Shown: positions 1 to 9,525, counted from the first letter of the stretch. The stretch is DNA of 64,000 nt from JABDMH01 sp965222645 (GCA_965222645.1 OZ244968.1:3472001-3536000); one strand, 5' to 3'. The notes: generated by a model from the sequence alone, not told the origin. Made by a program: numbers and translations.

Positions 1-356
1 GGGGAGAATCGTATATCGGTAAAATCTTTTTCTATTTTATCGACAAAGTCTGCTTTTTCAATATTGAGGATTTTACACATCCTTGTCGTATCCATGGCCG
101 GATCGAGAAGGCTAAAGGTGACGTACAGGTCATAGATCGGTTGATTAAACACCAGCAATTTCCCGTTTCGATCGTAGATAAGTCCACGTGCTGGCTGGAT
201 CACTTGCTTCTCGATTGTGGCAGTCTCAGCTTTTACGCGGTACGATTGATCGAGTAATTGCATGTAGGCGACCCTCATGAGGATAATCACTCCTATAAAG
301 AGTATCGCTCCCTGGATAATGAGACTTCTGCCTTCGACTGGATTGGACTCGGCCAT
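1..356 (-). CDS. mrdA: Penicillin-binding protein 2, N-terminal part (truncated by window edge)
   Basis: Transpeptidase of the elongasome that cross-links peptidoglycan during lateral growth. Reading the minus strand from the ATG at 356 gives 118 codons with no stop: MAESNPVEG, a membrane segment (SLIIQGAILFIGVIILM), then RVAYMQLLDQSYRV and the family-typical RGLIYDRNGKLLVFNQP, where PBP2 proteins carry an R-G-x-I-x-D-R-N-G block. The catalytic domain lies outside the window. The start codon is 5 bases after the mreD stop, so it is the last visible gene of an mreBCD-mrdA operon, the standard order. Identity rests on the RG..DRNG block plus context. Confidence 0.88.
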   Translation of the reverse strand, partial: MAESNPVEGRSLIIQGAILFIGVIILMRVAYMQLLDQSYRVKAETATIEKQVIQPARGLIYDRNGKLLVFNQPIYDLYVTFSLLDPAMDTTRMCKILNIEKADFVDKIEKDFTDIRFS

Positions 357-361
357 CAGAC

Positions 362-883
362 TTATTCTTTTGGATTAAATATCAACATATATAGTCCCAT
401 AAATAATAAAGACGCCATAAATGTGAAAATAGTCTTCAGGATGATACTTAATATCTTGGATATCTGAAAGGCTTCCAGGCTGAAATACCAGAGCAAGTGT
501 AGAAATAAGATGATAGACATGTAGCGAAACATCCAGTTCGTCCCGAGCTGGGAGGGGACAGGAACAGCGTTTACTTTGTATCCACCCCTTGGCTCAATTG
601 AGGAGAGTACCAGGGGTCTGATAAATGCGGAAAATACACTGGCGCTAGCATGCAGTCCTGGGGAATCGTAAAAAAAATCGAGCGAAATGCCAAGCAAGAA
701 CGCCAGTGTCATCAGAAGTGAGGTGCTGATTTTGACCGGCAGCAATAATATGAAAAGTGGGTAGACGAAAATCTGGATATAGTTAAATGAAGGTCCTCCG
801 ATGTTAACCCGGTAAAAAATCAGACCCTGGAGGAGGAGAAGAAATATAAACCTTAGGGCATTTCTAGTTATTACTTTTTCCAT
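362..883 (-). CDS. mreD: Rod shape-determining protein MreD
   Basis: Integral inner-membrane partner of MreC in the elongasome. The 173 residues are almost all hydrophobic, with about five membrane segments, for example FIFLLLLQGLIFY near residue 12 and SIILFLHLLWYF near 120, fitting the small MreD family (about 160-180 residues). Sequence conservation in MreD is low, so the call relies on topology, length and position. It overlaps mreC by 20 bases and is followed after 5 bases by mrdA, indicating translational coupling in the operon. Confidence 0.85.
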   Translation of the reverse strand: MEKVITRNALRFIFLLLLQGLIFYRVNIGGPSFNYIQIFVYPLFILLLPVKISTSLLMTLAFLLGISLDFFYDSPGLHASASVFSAFIRPLVLSSIEPRGGYKVNAVPVPSQLGTNWMFRYMSIILFLHLLWYFSLEAFQISKILSIILKTIFTFMASLLFMGLYMLIFNPKE

Positions 884-1700
884 GCCTTTGTTCTTCCAGA
901 TTTAGGCGCTCCACGGCAGTTAAGTTTTTAACTACATACACATAGTGTGCCCGGGAAATATCGTTTGCTAAGTCTACTTCGATAGAATAAAAATTGCCTC
1001 CCTCTTGTAGATGAAATGAAGCGATTTTGCCTACAACAATTCCCTGAGGAAACTTTGCACTAAATCCGCTGGTGACTAAGGGATCCCCTTCTACAAGATC
1101 GGCGTGCTTAGGGATGTCATTTAAAGTTGCCTTGCGTGGATCACCGCCATTCCAGGAAAGTGTTCCAAAGAAATGATTTCGCTGTATGGCGACACTAATT
1201 TTTGCATCTCTGTGTAAGAGAGATATACCTGTGGCATATCGGGATGATACATCAGATATGACCCCCAGCACACCTTCAGACTGGATCACTCCCATATCGG
1301 GCAGGATACCATCATTAGCACCCACGTCAAGAGTAAAATAATTATCCAGATTACTTATCGAGTTATTAATCACCCTGGCTGTGACCAGTTCATATTTTTG
1401 TGTTGCATTAGAATCCAAATACGAAGATGCAGCACCATAAATTTCCTTATAGTTAGCCGTTTGGCTCATCATGTTTGCGTTTTCTTCTGCAAGACGCCTA
1501 GCCTCTGTAGAGAGGTTGAGAAATTGTGCAAATGAGTCATAACGCTGTAAAATCCAGCCGGTCACACTGCTAGATGATTTAATGAAAAGCTCATTGTGAT
1601 AAGGATCGTGCCTAATGACAAGATTGATGGAAAGTACTTGCAGTATCAAAAATAAGACGACATAGCCATACCGGTATAAAAAGAATAGAATATTCTGCAT
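864..1700 (-). CDS. mreC: Rod shape-determining protein MreC
   Basis: Periplasmic scaffold that links MreB and MreD to the peptidoglycan synthases. The 278-residue protein has one N-terminal membrane segment (GYVVLFLILQVLSINLVI, residues about 12-29), a helical region around residues 60-90 (ARRLAEENANMM), and the two-barrel C-terminal domain with family-typical stretches such as DVGANDGILPDMGVI, GVLGVISDVSSRYATGISLLH and GDPLVTSGFSAKFPQGIVVGKI. It starts 18 bases after mreB ends and overlaps mreD by 20 bases. Confidence 0.93.
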   Translation of the reverse strand: MQNILFFLYRYGYVVLFLILQVLSINLVIRHDPYHNELFIKSSSSVTGWILQRYDSFAQFLNLSTEARRLAEENANMMSQTANYKEIYGAASSYLDSNATQKYELVTARVINNSISNLDNYFTLDVGANDGILPDMGVIQSEGVLGVISDVSSRYATGISLLHRDAKISVAIQRNHFFGTLSWNGGDPRKATLNDIPKHADLVEGDPLVTSGFSAKFPQGIVVGKIASFHLQEGGNFYSIEVDLANDISRAHYVYVVKNLTAVERLNLEEQRHGKSNN

Positions 1701-1718
1701 GAGGATCTAAATCCTTCT

Positions 1719-2750
1719 TTACACACTTTTTCGATCGATCAAGAACGAATATTTATCTGTATTGCGCAATGCCAGTCCGGTACCTCTCACCACCGCTCTC
1801 AGCGGGTCATCGGCAACGGTAACGGGAAGTTTTGTTTTTAGAGAAATTCTCTTTCTCAATCCTCTCAATAGAGCCCCTCCACCAGTGAGGTAGAGCCCTG
1901 TCTTGTATATATCAGAAGCCAATTCTGGTGGAGTTACTTCCAATGCTTTGAGTATCGCTTCTTCAATTTTACTTATGCTGCTGTCAAGTGCCTCAGCGAG
2001 TTCCTGATAAGTAATCGTTTCTTGTCTCGGAATTCCCGTGAGAAGATCTCGACCATTGATCGCAAACGGTTCTGGTGGATTGTCTAGATCTGAAGCAGCA
2101 GAACCCACATTTATTTTAAGCACTTCTGCAGTACGCTCACCGATTAGCAGATTATGATGACGACGCAAATGGTCAATGATATCCATCGTAAATTCATCCC
2201 CCGCCGTCCTTATGGATTGTTCGCAGACAATACCCGATAATGCGATCACAGCTATTTCTGTGGTGCCTCCCCCAATGTCAATTATCATATTGCCAACGGG
2301 TTCTTCCACATCAAGCCCAATACCCAGGGCAGCCGCCATGGGCTCGTAGATCAGGTAAGTTTCTTTGGAATCCACATGATCAGCAGAATCAAAAACTGCT
2401 CTCTTTTCAACTTCTGTAATTCCTGAAGGGATGCATATCACCATTTTCATATGAGTGAAAAAACGGCGCTTCTGATCAATCATATTGATCATCCCCTCGA
2501 TCATATTCTCTGCAGCTTGAAAATCAGCGATTACTCCATCCTTCAGTGGTCTGACTGTTTTTATATGCTCATGAGTCTTTTCGTGCATCTGCATAGCCCT
2601 CGACCCTACGGCAATGGTCTCTCCGGTACGGCGGTCAATCGCGACTATAGATGGTTCCTCCACGACGATTTCATCATCCTGAATTATCAGGGTATTCGCT
2701 GTACCCAAATCAATAGCTAGCTCTTGTGTAAAAAAATTGAAGAATTTCAT
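1719..2750 (-). CDS. mreB: Rod shape-determining protein MreB (bacterial actin)
   Basis: Actin-like ATPase filament that steers lateral wall synthesis. The start at 2750 gives 343 residues beginning MKFFNFFTQELAIDLGTANT, the usual MreB N-terminus and length; an in-frame start at 2804 would add 18 atypical residues and is rejected. Phosphate-1 motif DLGTANT is at about residues 12-18, phosphate-2 IIDIGGGTTEIAVI near 155-170, and the adenosine motif GLYLTGGGALLRGL near 290. First gene of the mreBCD-mrdA block; a TATATTTG box lies about 100 bases upstream. Confidence 0.96.
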   Translation of the reverse strand: MKFFNFFTQELAIDLGTANTLIIQDDEIVVEEPSIVAIDRRTGETIAVGSRAMQMHEKTHEHIKTVRPLKDGVIADFQAAENMIEGMINMIDQKRRFFTHMKMVICIPSGITEVEKRAVFDSADHVDSKETYLIYEPMAAALGIGLDVEEPVGNMIIDIGGGTTEIAVIALSGIVCEQSIRTAGDEFTMDIIDHLRRHHNLLIGERTAEVLKINVGSAASDLDNPPEPFAINGRDLLTGIPRQETITYQELAEALDSSISKIEEAILKALEVTPPELASDIYKTGLYLTGGGALLRGLRKRISLKTKLPVTVADDPLRAVVRGTGLALRNTDKYSFLIDRKSV

Positions 2751-2848
2751 TTCAAGCTCATATTCATAGCAAAAGCAAGCAAAGCCTGTACCAAGGCTTC
2801 GCAAAAGAAGGTAATTTTGCTTAATTCATGAAAATTATCTATCTGAAT

Positions 2849-2856
2849 CAAATATA
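2849..2856 (-). promoter_or_regulatory. Candidate Bacteroidetes -7 promoter box for mreB
   Basis: The minus strand reads TATATTTG, an exact match to the Bacteroidetes -7 consensus TAnnTTTG, about 92 bases upstream of the mreB start. No clear TTTG -33 element is at standard spacing. The match could be chance, but the same 8-mer precedes rpsF, recA and tRNA-Cys in this window. Confidence 0.4.
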
Positions 2857-2905
2857 TTGTTTTTACAAATATTATTGATTCATAATATTTTGACAATCAG
2901 TCTAA

Positions 2906-4195
2906 TTAGTGAATTATCACTGTACTTAGATTGCTCAATTGCAGATACTTTCTGGCCATTAATTGAAGGTCATGACTTGTTGTGGCTTTTATTTTGTTAT
3001 ATAAATCTGCTGTGAATTGCATAGGCTGGTCTTCGGCCAAATTGCTTCTCAACACCTCTTGCATCTGCAATGGGCCATCCATCATACTGAGGAAGTATCC
3101 GCTGATGTAGTTTTGTACCATTTTCAGCTCCTCCTCAGGGACTAACTCGTTATGCAGTTTTCTGATTTCCATTTCTATTTGTGCAATGGCGTCAGATACC
3201 AGATGGCGTTCTGTTTCCAAATTAATACTAAAATAGCCGTCATATCTGAAGCTCTCTATTGCACTGGATACTCCGTAAGTCAATCCCCTTTCTTCCCGTA
3301 AGTTTTTCATCAATCGAGAACCAAAGTACCCACCCAGTATCGTATTCAAAACAAAAAACACAGGCCAATCCGGGTGCCTTCTCGAAAACATTTTGCAACC
3401 CAACCTCACCGCAGTTTGAGCCTTTTGCATTTCTTTTTCTATAAAACTGGAAGTCGGAAATTTGTCACTCAGACTAGCCGGGGGCTGTGGTGCGGTGTAA
3501 CCCCAACCAATCAAAAGCTGCCCTAAGATTTGAGCGAGATTGTCCGGCAACTCGCCAGCTGCAATGATATATCCCGTTTGTGGAGAAATGCATCGTTGAT
3601 AATGTTCTTCAATATCGGCCAGACTGAGGTCGAGATAGGCTTCCTTCGTACTGTTATAACCGTATGGGTGTTCGCTGCCGAAGTACTGTTCTGTAGCGAG
3701 ACGGTAGGCAACAACTTCGTTTTGGGATAGATCAAGAGCGAGTTTCTGAATAATTCTTCGTTTGAATAAGTTGAGTTCTCCGTCAGAAAAAGATGGTGCA
3801 GAGATAATCTCTGTCAACAGCGGAAGCAGTACATTCAGATGTTTAGTGAGGCAAACCAGGCGGAGATTGATATGATCAAATGAGTAGGGAGCAGATATCG
3901 ATGCACCATGTCGATCGATGCACTCAGCAATCTCGGATGCAGATCTATTCCTGGTTCCTTCTTTGATTATGCTGGCCAAAGCTGTGGATGCAAGCCTCTT
4001 TGTTTCGTAAGGCCTACCTGCGTTGAAGACAAAATCAATTTTGCTTACAGGCTGATCTCCTCCCCGAATACTATAGAGTGTCATCCCGTTGGGCAACATC
4101 TGTACTTCGGGATCCGGAATGTCGATTTTGGTGATGGAATGGATCGGCGGCCGGCCCGTCGCTCGAGTGTGTTGCGAATCTGCCAATGAACTCAA
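2906..4195 (-). CDS. M16-family (insulinase-like) protein without the zinc motif
   Basis: The 429-residue protein has the two-part M16 fold: LPNGMTLYSIRGGDQPVSKIDFVF at 34-57 is typical of the N-terminal domain, and FVLNTILGGYFGSRLMKNLR plus ERGLTYGVSSAIESF near 275-310 is typical of the second domain. Where active members carry HxxEH, this protein has LASTALASIIKEGT, so metal ligands are missing and it should be the non-catalytic partner type that forms heterodimers with an active M16 protein. No active partner is adjacent. The longest frame starts with TTG at 4195; the conserved PPIHSITKIDIPDP segment supports a start near there. It lies on the same strand upstream of mreB, 155 bases away. 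Confidence 0.85.
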   Translation of the reverse strand: MSSLADSQHTRATGRPPIHSITKIDIPDPEVQMLPNGMTLYSIRGGDQPVSKIDFVFNAGRPYETKRLASTALASIIKEGTRNRSASEIAECIDRHGASISAPYSFDHINLRLVCLTKHLNVLLPLLTEIISAPSFSDGELNLFKRRIIQKLALDLSQNEVVAYRLATEQYFGSEHPYGYNSTKEAYLDLSLADIEEHYQRCISPQTGYIIAAGELPDNLAQILGQLLIGWGYTAPQPPASLSDKFPTSSFIEKEMQKAQTAVRLGCKMFSRRHPDWPVFFVLNTILGGYFGSRLMKNLREERGLTYGVSSAIESFRYDGYFSINLETERHLVSDAIAQIEMEIRKLHNELVPEEELKMVQNYISGYFLSMMDGPLQMQEVLRSNLAEDQPMQFTADLYNKIKATTSHDLQLMARKYLQLSNLSTVIIH

Positions 4196-4243
4196 TATTT
4201 TAAATAAGGGTGGTCAAGGTTAAAAAAATGAAACGGAATCATT

Positions 4244-4251
4244 TACATTTG
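4244..4251 (+). promoter_or_regulatory. Candidate -7 promoter box for dnaN
   Basis: TACATTTG matches TAnnTTTG and lies 51 bases before the dnaN start in the 107-base gap between the divergent M16 gene and dnaN. No matching -33 element was found. Confidence 0.4.
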
Positions 4252-4302
4252 TCCTGAATATTCTTAGCTCATTTCTTTACAGTTGGCAATGTCTTTTTTC
4301 CT

Positions 4303-5418
4303 ATGAAATTTAGTATTTCTTCCTCCGATCTTCTCAAGAAACTTCAAATAGCGCATGGTGTTGTGGGTTCGAATACTGTAGTGCCGATCCTGGAAGATTT
4401 TCTTTTTATCGTAGAAGACAACACGATGACCATCTCGGCCACTGACCTGGAGACTTCTATTACGACAAGTACGGAGGTCATTGCAGATCAGAATGGGACC
4501 ATTGCCGTGCCGGGGAGGATTTTATTTGACACATTAAAAGCCTTGCCCGAGCAACCTATTACCATTGATGTTGACGAAAACAATTTCGGTGTAGAAATCA
4601 CCTCATCCTATGGCAAGTACAAGTTGTCAGGAGACAATGCCGAAGATTTTCCCACAATACCAAAGCCAGACAGCACGGAATCCGTGACACTAAGTGCGGT
4701 CTCACTAAAAGAAGCGATTAATAAAACCACGTTTGCGACGAGTAACGATGAGTTGAGATTGGCGATGACAGGAGTTTTTGTAAAAATTGATTTTTCAAAA
4801 ATCACCTTTGTTGCCACAGATGCACACAAACTGGTTAAAATGACTTTTTCTGGTCTACAAGGAGATGTCAACACCTCCTTTATCATTCCTAAGAAGTCAT
4901 TAGCCATGCTCAAAAATGCATTACCTGACGGTGGTAATGTAGACATTGCATTCAATAAATCAAACGCGTTTTTCACTTTCGAGGGGATCAGTCTGGTGTG
5001 CAGGCTCGTAGATGCACAATACCCCAATTACAATGCTGTAATTCCGGCTGATAACCCAAATGTAATGAAAGTGGCAAGGGTAGACCTCCTAAACTCTTTA
5101 AAGCGTATCGCTATTTATGCCAACAAGACCACTAACCAGGTCATTCTAAATATCGATGACGGCAGTCTTACAATCGAAGCCCAAGACCTGGATTTTGCCA
5201 ATGAGGCAACAGAGCAACTCACATGTGAGTACAACGGGACACCTCTGACGATAGGATTTAATGCAAAATTTCTGATTGAGATGTTGACTGTCCTTGATGT
5301 GGATGAAATATCAATGGAATTATCTACCCCCAATAAGGCGGGTATTATCATACCTGGTGAAAGCCCGGCTGATGAGGATCTACTCATGCTGGTGATGCCT
5401 GTGATGTTGAATCGCTAA
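4303..5418 (+). CDS. dnaN: DNA polymerase III sliding clamp (beta subunit)
   Basis: Ring-shaped processivity clamp that holds the replicative polymerase on DNA. The 371-residue length and features are standard: N-terminal MKFSISSSDLLKKLQIAHGVV, VVPILEDFLF, the loop VFVKIDFSKITFVATDAHKLVKM in the central domain, LVDAQYPNYNAVIP, and the C-terminal end LMLVMPVMLNR, which corresponds to the P-M-R/N-type terminus that shapes the protein-binding cleft. It is followed after 27 bases by nadD and then porZ on the same strand, a likely transcription unit. dnaA is not in the window. Confidence 0.97.
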   Translation: MKFSISSSDLLKKLQIAHGVVGSNTVVPILEDFLFIVEDNTMTISATDLETSITTSTEVIADQNGTIAVPGRILFDTLKALPEQPITIDVDENNFGVEITSSYGKYKLSGDNAEDFPTIPKPDSTESVTLSAVSLKEAINKTTFATSNDELRLAMTGVFVKIDFSKITFVATDAHKLVKMTFSGLQGDVNTSFIIPKKSLAMLKNALPDGGNVDIAFNKSNAFFTFEGISLVCRLVDAQYPNYNAVIPADNPNVMKVARVDLLNSLKRIAIYANKTTNQVILNIDDGSLTIEAQDLDFANEATEQLTCEYNGTPLTIGFNAKFLIEMLTVLDVDEISMELSTPNKAGIIIPGESPADEDLLMLVMPVMLNR

Positions 5419-5445
5419 ATAAAAAAGTAGGATTCGTAACCCAAT

Positions 5446-6021
5446 ATGAAAGTGGGATTGTTTTTCGGCTCGTTTAACCCTGTGCATGTGGGCCACATGA
5501 TCATCGCAAATCAGGTACTGAGTCTCACCGCGCAAGATCAGGTCTGGCTTGTCGTGAGTCCTCACAATCCTCACAAAAAGAAATCCACCCTTGCCAGGGA
5601 TTTTGATCGTCTTCACCTGGTAAACCTGGCGATCGGGGACAATCATCGAATTAGATCATCCAGCATCGAATTTGGGCTACCTAAGCCTTCATATACGATT
5701 GATACCCTTACATACCTAAAGGAAAAATTTCCGGACTATCAATTTTCTCTGATCATGGGTGGTGATAACCTGGCTACGCTTCACAAATGGAAAAATTATG
5801 AACAAATAATTGATCAGCACGAGATTTATGTATACAACCGTGAGGGTGCCGGGAAATCAGACCTAAGGGCTCATCGGCATGTGACCATTTTAGATAACCT
5901 TCCTTTGCTCCATATTTCATCTACCTACATCAGGCAGTGTATCAAGAACGACATTTCTATTCAATATCTGGTACCTGAGCAGGTATTCGAATATTTGAAT
6001 GGGAGTAATATGTATAAATAG
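5446..6021 (+). CDS. nadD: Nicotinate-nucleotide adenylyltransferase
   Basis: Converts nicotinate mononucleotide and ATP to deamido-NAD in NAD synthesis. The 191-residue protein opens with MKVGLFFGSFNPVHVGHMII, containing the nucleotidyltransferase GxFxPxHxGH signature at residues about 8-17, followed by SPHNPHKKK near 42 and the C-terminal ISSTYIRQCI motif near 158, which matches the ISSTxIR ATP-binding motif. Length is normal for NadD. It sits 27 bases after dnaN and 41 bases before porZ. Confidence 0.96.
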   Translation: MKVGLFFGSFNPVHVGHMIIANQVLSLTAQDQVWLVVSPHNPHKKKSTLARDFDRLHLVNLAIGDNHRIRSSSIEFGLPKPSYTIDTLTYLKEKFPDYQFSLIMGGDNLATLHKWKNYEQIIDQHEIYVYNREGAGKSDLRAHRHVTILDNLPLLHISSTYIRQCIKNDISIQYLVPEQVFEYLNGSNMYK

Positions 6022-6062
6022 CTTAAAACATACGGATCGGTAGCAACGTTACACTTAGTGCC

Positions 6063-8360
6063 ATGAGGTACATTGCAGCAACTATTTTTCTCCTATTAAT
6101 TGCGGGACAATCTTGGAGTCAAAGCAACCAGGCAATTGGATCCTGGCGATCATACCTTCCTTACCGCTTTGGATTTAGTGTTACACAAAGTGATGATGCA
6201 ATTTACTACGGCACCCGGTGGGCATTACTCAAAATAAACAAAGAGGACTTTAGTCTGGAATATTTTTCCAAGATGGAAGGTGGCCTTAATGATATAGGTA
6301 TAAGGTCAGTAGATTTTGTCAATGAGCTGAACCTTCTTATCGTCGTGTACACCAATAGCAACATTGATCTGGTTTTTGAAGATGAAACCGTCAACCTGAA
6401 TCAAATCCTAAATAATACCCAGATCGTTGGTGATCGTACGATTTATGATGTATTCGTTGATGATGCATTTGCCTACCTGGCCTGTGGTTTTGGGTTGGTG
6501 CAACTCAATTTGATAGACCGGGAATTTGGCTTTACAGCATTTACCAATAGTGCGGTCAAAGGGGTAGCGAGGGACGATATCTATTTGCTTGCATCTACCG
6601 AATCGGGTCTGTTTCGGGTCGAAGATAGTCCTTCCAACAATCTTGCTGATTTTGAAAGCTGGGAATTTATGGGCACTTCATACGGGTTGCCCACGACGTA
6701 TACGGGCACAGCCATCACACTTGACGGGAGCAATGTTTTTGTGGGTCTCAACTCAGACCTTTACAAAAAGACGGACAATGGATCATTCGAACTGATCCAT
6801 CGAGAACCCGGCTATGAATATGCTTTTTTGGCACGTGGAGCAGAAGGGCTTCTCACGGGATGGTCTTGCCAAAATGGGTGCAATGGGAAGAAAATCCTGA
6901 TTGAAGAAAATGGGGGTAAAAAGACCATCAATAATTGCAGCACCAGGCCACTGGATGCAATAGTGGACGAGGAGAATCGAGTCTGGTATGCCGACGAAGG
7001 AAGAGATTATAAGTACACGCTTGGAATCACAGGAGAGTGTCTGCGGATTATCCCGGATCGCCCACCCACACACAATGCTTCACAAATTGCAACTCACAAC
7101 GGCAATCTCTACGTGGCCACCGGTGGTGTGACTGTAAACTACGGATATCTGTTCCGTTCTGAAGGGTTTTATACCAATGAGGGAAATACATGGACTTCCT
7201 ACAACAAGAGCAATGTGGATATCCTTCGCGAGAAGGACATGCGAGACTTCCTCAGCATAAAGTCTGCAGCCGATGGCACCATTTATATCGGCACCTTTTG
7301 GGATGGATTGATCCAGTACAGAGATGGTGAAATCACAGTATTTGACAGGGACAATTCGAGTTTACAAAACAGTGTCATTAATCCGGATCGCAACAGAGTC
7401 ACTGACATGGATTTTGACCAAGAGGGCAATTTATGGATCCTTAACCACGATGCCCCCGAGCCTGTTTCTGTATATTCAAAGGACGGCGAGTGGCTCAGTT
7501 TTCCATTGCCGGCACCAGGTGCGGTAGAACACATCGCTGTAGATGGCGAGGGATACAAGTGGATTGCTGTGGGCCGGGTAGGTCTCGTGGTCTTTGACAC
7601 GGGCCCTGATCTTTTTTCCACTTCAGATGACCGCTACCAATTGATAAATGCCACTAACTCTGAGCTCACAGTCAACGCGATCAATGATATCGCTGTCGAG
7701 AAAGATGGAAATGTATGGGTGGGGACCACTGAAGGTCCTGTGCAATTTAGATGTGGTACTGCTGTTTTTGATGGTGATTGCATTGGTAATCGCCAAATAG
7801 TGGATCAAAATGGGGTCCCAGGTGTTTTACTTGGTGGCGAAAATATTAAGGCCATTGCCATCGATGGGGCTAATCAAAAATGGTTTGGCACCAGCAGTGG
7901 AGTCTTTGTGCAGAGCGCAGATGGTGATGTCCAGATTCATCATTTTAATATTCGGAATTCTCCTTTATTTGACAACAGTATAATCGATATAGAAATCGAT
8001 CCCACAGAGGGAATCGTCTTTTTTGCCACGAATAAGGGAGTGCAGTCCTACCGGGCAGAGGCCACATCCGCTACCCCTGTCCATAAAAGCAACATTACCA
8101 CCTTCCCAAATCCCGTCAGACCTGGATATGAAGGCCCTATTGCAATCCGGGGCCTGGGCGAAGATGCACAGGTAAAGATCACCGATGCTCAGGGCATTCT
8201 CGTTCATCAGACTACGGCAAAAGGTGGTCAGGCAATTTGGGATGGAAATGATCTCAATGGAAGGCGAGCGTCATCTGGGGTATATTTAGTCTTTAGCGCC
8301 ACCACCCCCCTTTTTCACAAATCCGATGCTGCGGTAGCCAAGATTATGCTCATCAATTAA
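6063..8360 (+). CDS. porZ: PorZ-like type IX secretion protein (beta-propellers with C-terminal sorting domain)
   Basis: 765 residues with a signal peptide (MRYIAATIFLLLIAGQSWSQ). The body is made of propeller-blade repeats, with recurring W-x-G/A-T endings such as NVWVGTTEGPV, QKWFGTSSGVF, YKWIAVGRVGLVVF and GTIYIGTFWDGLI. The last 80 residues form a type A T9SS sorting domain: FPNPVRPGYEGPIAIRGLG, DAQVKITDAQGILV and SSGVYLVF. This architecture and length match PorZ of Porphyromonas, a surface T9SS component that delivers anionic lipopolysaccharide to the sortase. A generic two-component-type propeller protein with a sorting tail is the alternative; no kinase domain is present. Same strand as nadD, 41 bases away. 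Confidence 0.75.
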   Translation: MRYIAATIFLLLIAGQSWSQSNQAIGSWRSYLPYRFGFSVTQSDDAIYYGTRWALLKINKEDFSLEYFSKMEGGLNDIGIRSVDFVNELNLLIVVYTNSNIDLVFEDETVNLNQILNNTQIVGDRTIYDVFVDDAFAYLACGFGLVQLNLIDREFGFTAFTNSAVKGVARDDIYLLASTESGLFRVEDSPSNNLADFESWEFMGTSYGLPTTYTGTAITLDGSNVFVGLNSDLYKKTDNGSFELIHREPGYEYAFLARGAEGLLTGWSCQNGCNGKKILIEENGGKKTINNCSTRPLDAIVDEENRVWYADEGRDYKYTLGITGECLRIIPDRPPTHNASQIATHNGNLYVATGGVTVNYGYLFRSEGFYTNEGNTWTSYNKSNVDILREKDMRDFLSIKSAADGTIYIGTFWDGLIQYRDGEITVFDRDNSSLQNSVINPDRNRVTDMDFDQEGNLWILNHDAPEPVSVYSKDGEWLSFPLPAPGAVEHIAVDGEGYKWIAVGRVGLVVFDTGPDLFSTSDDRYQLINATNSELTVNAINDIAVEKDGNVWVGTTEGPVQFRCGTAVFDGDCIGNRQIVDQNGVPGVLLGGENIKAIAIDGANQKWFGTSSGVFVQSADGDVQIHHFNIRNSPLFDNSIIDIEIDPTEGIVFFATNKGVQSYRAEATSATPVHKSNITTFPNPVRPGYEGPIAIRGLGEDAQVKITDAQGILVHQTTAKGGQAIWDGNDLNGRRASSGVYLVFSATTPLFHKSDAAVAKIMLIN

Positions 8361-8372
8361 TAGAGCCAAACA

Positions 8373-9512
8373 TCAGACTTTTGATCGGGCTAATTCAATT
8401 ACTTCTTGGTAGAAAGATTCATAGTGAGGAAGGATAATGTCGAGGTTAAATCTTTCGGCCTGCTTTTTAGCCCTGTGTCTTAAATCGGCCAACAAATCTG
8501 GATTTTGTAGGATCTTCAGCGCAAATTTGGCCATGGAATCGATGTCACCAATCTCACTCAGGAAGCCGGTTTCGCCATGAATGTTGACTTCCGGCAGCCC
8601 CCCAACATTTGACGATATCACCGGTACCTCACATGCCATTGCTTCCAGGGCAGCGAGACCAAAGCTTTCGTTACCTGATGGGAGGAGAAAGATATCACTG
8701 ATGGCCAGCAGTTCCTCAACGGCCTCTTGTTTTCCCAAAAAGCGAATGTCTCCACCGATACCCAGGCTTCTACTCAACTCCTCACAAGCTGTACGCTCCG
8801 GACCATCACCAATCATCAGCATTTTGGCGGGTATTTCTTCTGCTATTCTTTTGAATACTTTGACAGCATCCTGCACTCTCTTCACCTTGCGGAAATTTGA
8901 TGTATGGGCAACGATTACTTCGTTATTTGGTGCAATGGCCTTTTTAAAGTGATCCTTATTGCTCTTCTTAAATCGATTAAAATCGATAAAATTGTAGATC
9001 ACTTTGATATTCTTTTCTATGTTGAAATATTCCTCTGTCTTCTCTTTTAGAAACTGGGAAACAGCCGTAATGCCATCGCTCTTATTTATGCTGAACTCTA
9101 CAATGGGAGCGAAACTGTGATCAGCACCCACCAAGGTGATATCAGTCCCATGCAGTGTTGTCACAACAGGTATATACTTTCCGTGCCGTATCAAAATCTT
9201 CTTTGCCATATAGGCGACAGCTGCGTGAGGAATCGCATAATGTACATGCAGTAGATCCAGGTCCTCATATTTGACGACATCGACCATTTTACTCGCCAGT
9301 GCAGAATCATAGGGTGCGTATTCGAATAAGGGGTACTTAACTTCTGCGACTTCGTGGTAGTAGATGTTCTCATGAAAATGAACAAGTCTTACAGGTCTCT
9401 TATAGGTAATGAAATGGACTTGATGTCCTTTGTTTGCCAATGCCAGACCCAACTCCGTCGCCACCACACCACTACCCCCGAAGGTAGGGTAACAGACAAT
9501 CCCGATTTTCAT
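8373..9512 (-). CDS. bshA: N-acetyl-alpha-D-glucosaminyl L-malate synthase BshA
   Basis: GT4-family glycosyltransferase that makes GlcNAc-malate, the first step of bacillithiol synthesis. The 379-residue protein begins MKIGIVCYPTFGGSGVVATE, the hallmark N-terminus of BshA, continues with LLHVHYAIPHAAVAY and VTTLHGTDITLVG, and holds the GT4 donor-site region FLLPSGNESFGLAALEAMAC with the E-x7-E arrangement near residue 280, then VPVISSNVGGLPEV. Convergent with porZ (12 bases between) and divergent from the MerR regulator. bshB and bshC are not in the window. Bacillithiol would be the low-molecular-weight thiol here, as in many Bacteroidetes. Confidence 0.95.
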   Translation of the reverse strand: MKIGIVCYPTFGGSGVVATELGLALANKGHQVHFITYKRPVRLVHFHENIYYHEVAEVKYPLFEYAPYDSALASKMVDVVKYEDLDLLHVHYAIPHAAVAYMAKKILIRHGKYIPVVTTLHGTDITLVGADHSFAPIVEFSINKSDGITAVSQFLKEKTEEYFNIEKNIKVIYNFIDFNRFKKSNKDHFKKAIAPNNEVIVAHTSNFRKVKRVQDAVKVFKRIAEEIPAKMLMIGDGPERTACEELSRSLGIGGDIRFLGKQEAVEELLAISDIFLLPSGNESFGLAALEAMACEVPVISSNVGGLPEVNIHGETGFLSEIGDIDSMAKFALKILQNPDLLADLRHRAKKQAERFNLDIILPHYESFYQEVIELARSKV

Positions 9513-9525
9513 ATTGATGTTATGT

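Noticed and set aside
258..467. Plus-strand frame of 69 residues at the left edge
   Set aside because: It lies opposite mrdA and mreD, which have clear motifs and operon context.
2751..2804. Longer MreB start adding 18 residues
   Set aside because: Family proteins begin at the MKFFNFF-type N-terminus; the extra part is not MreB-like.
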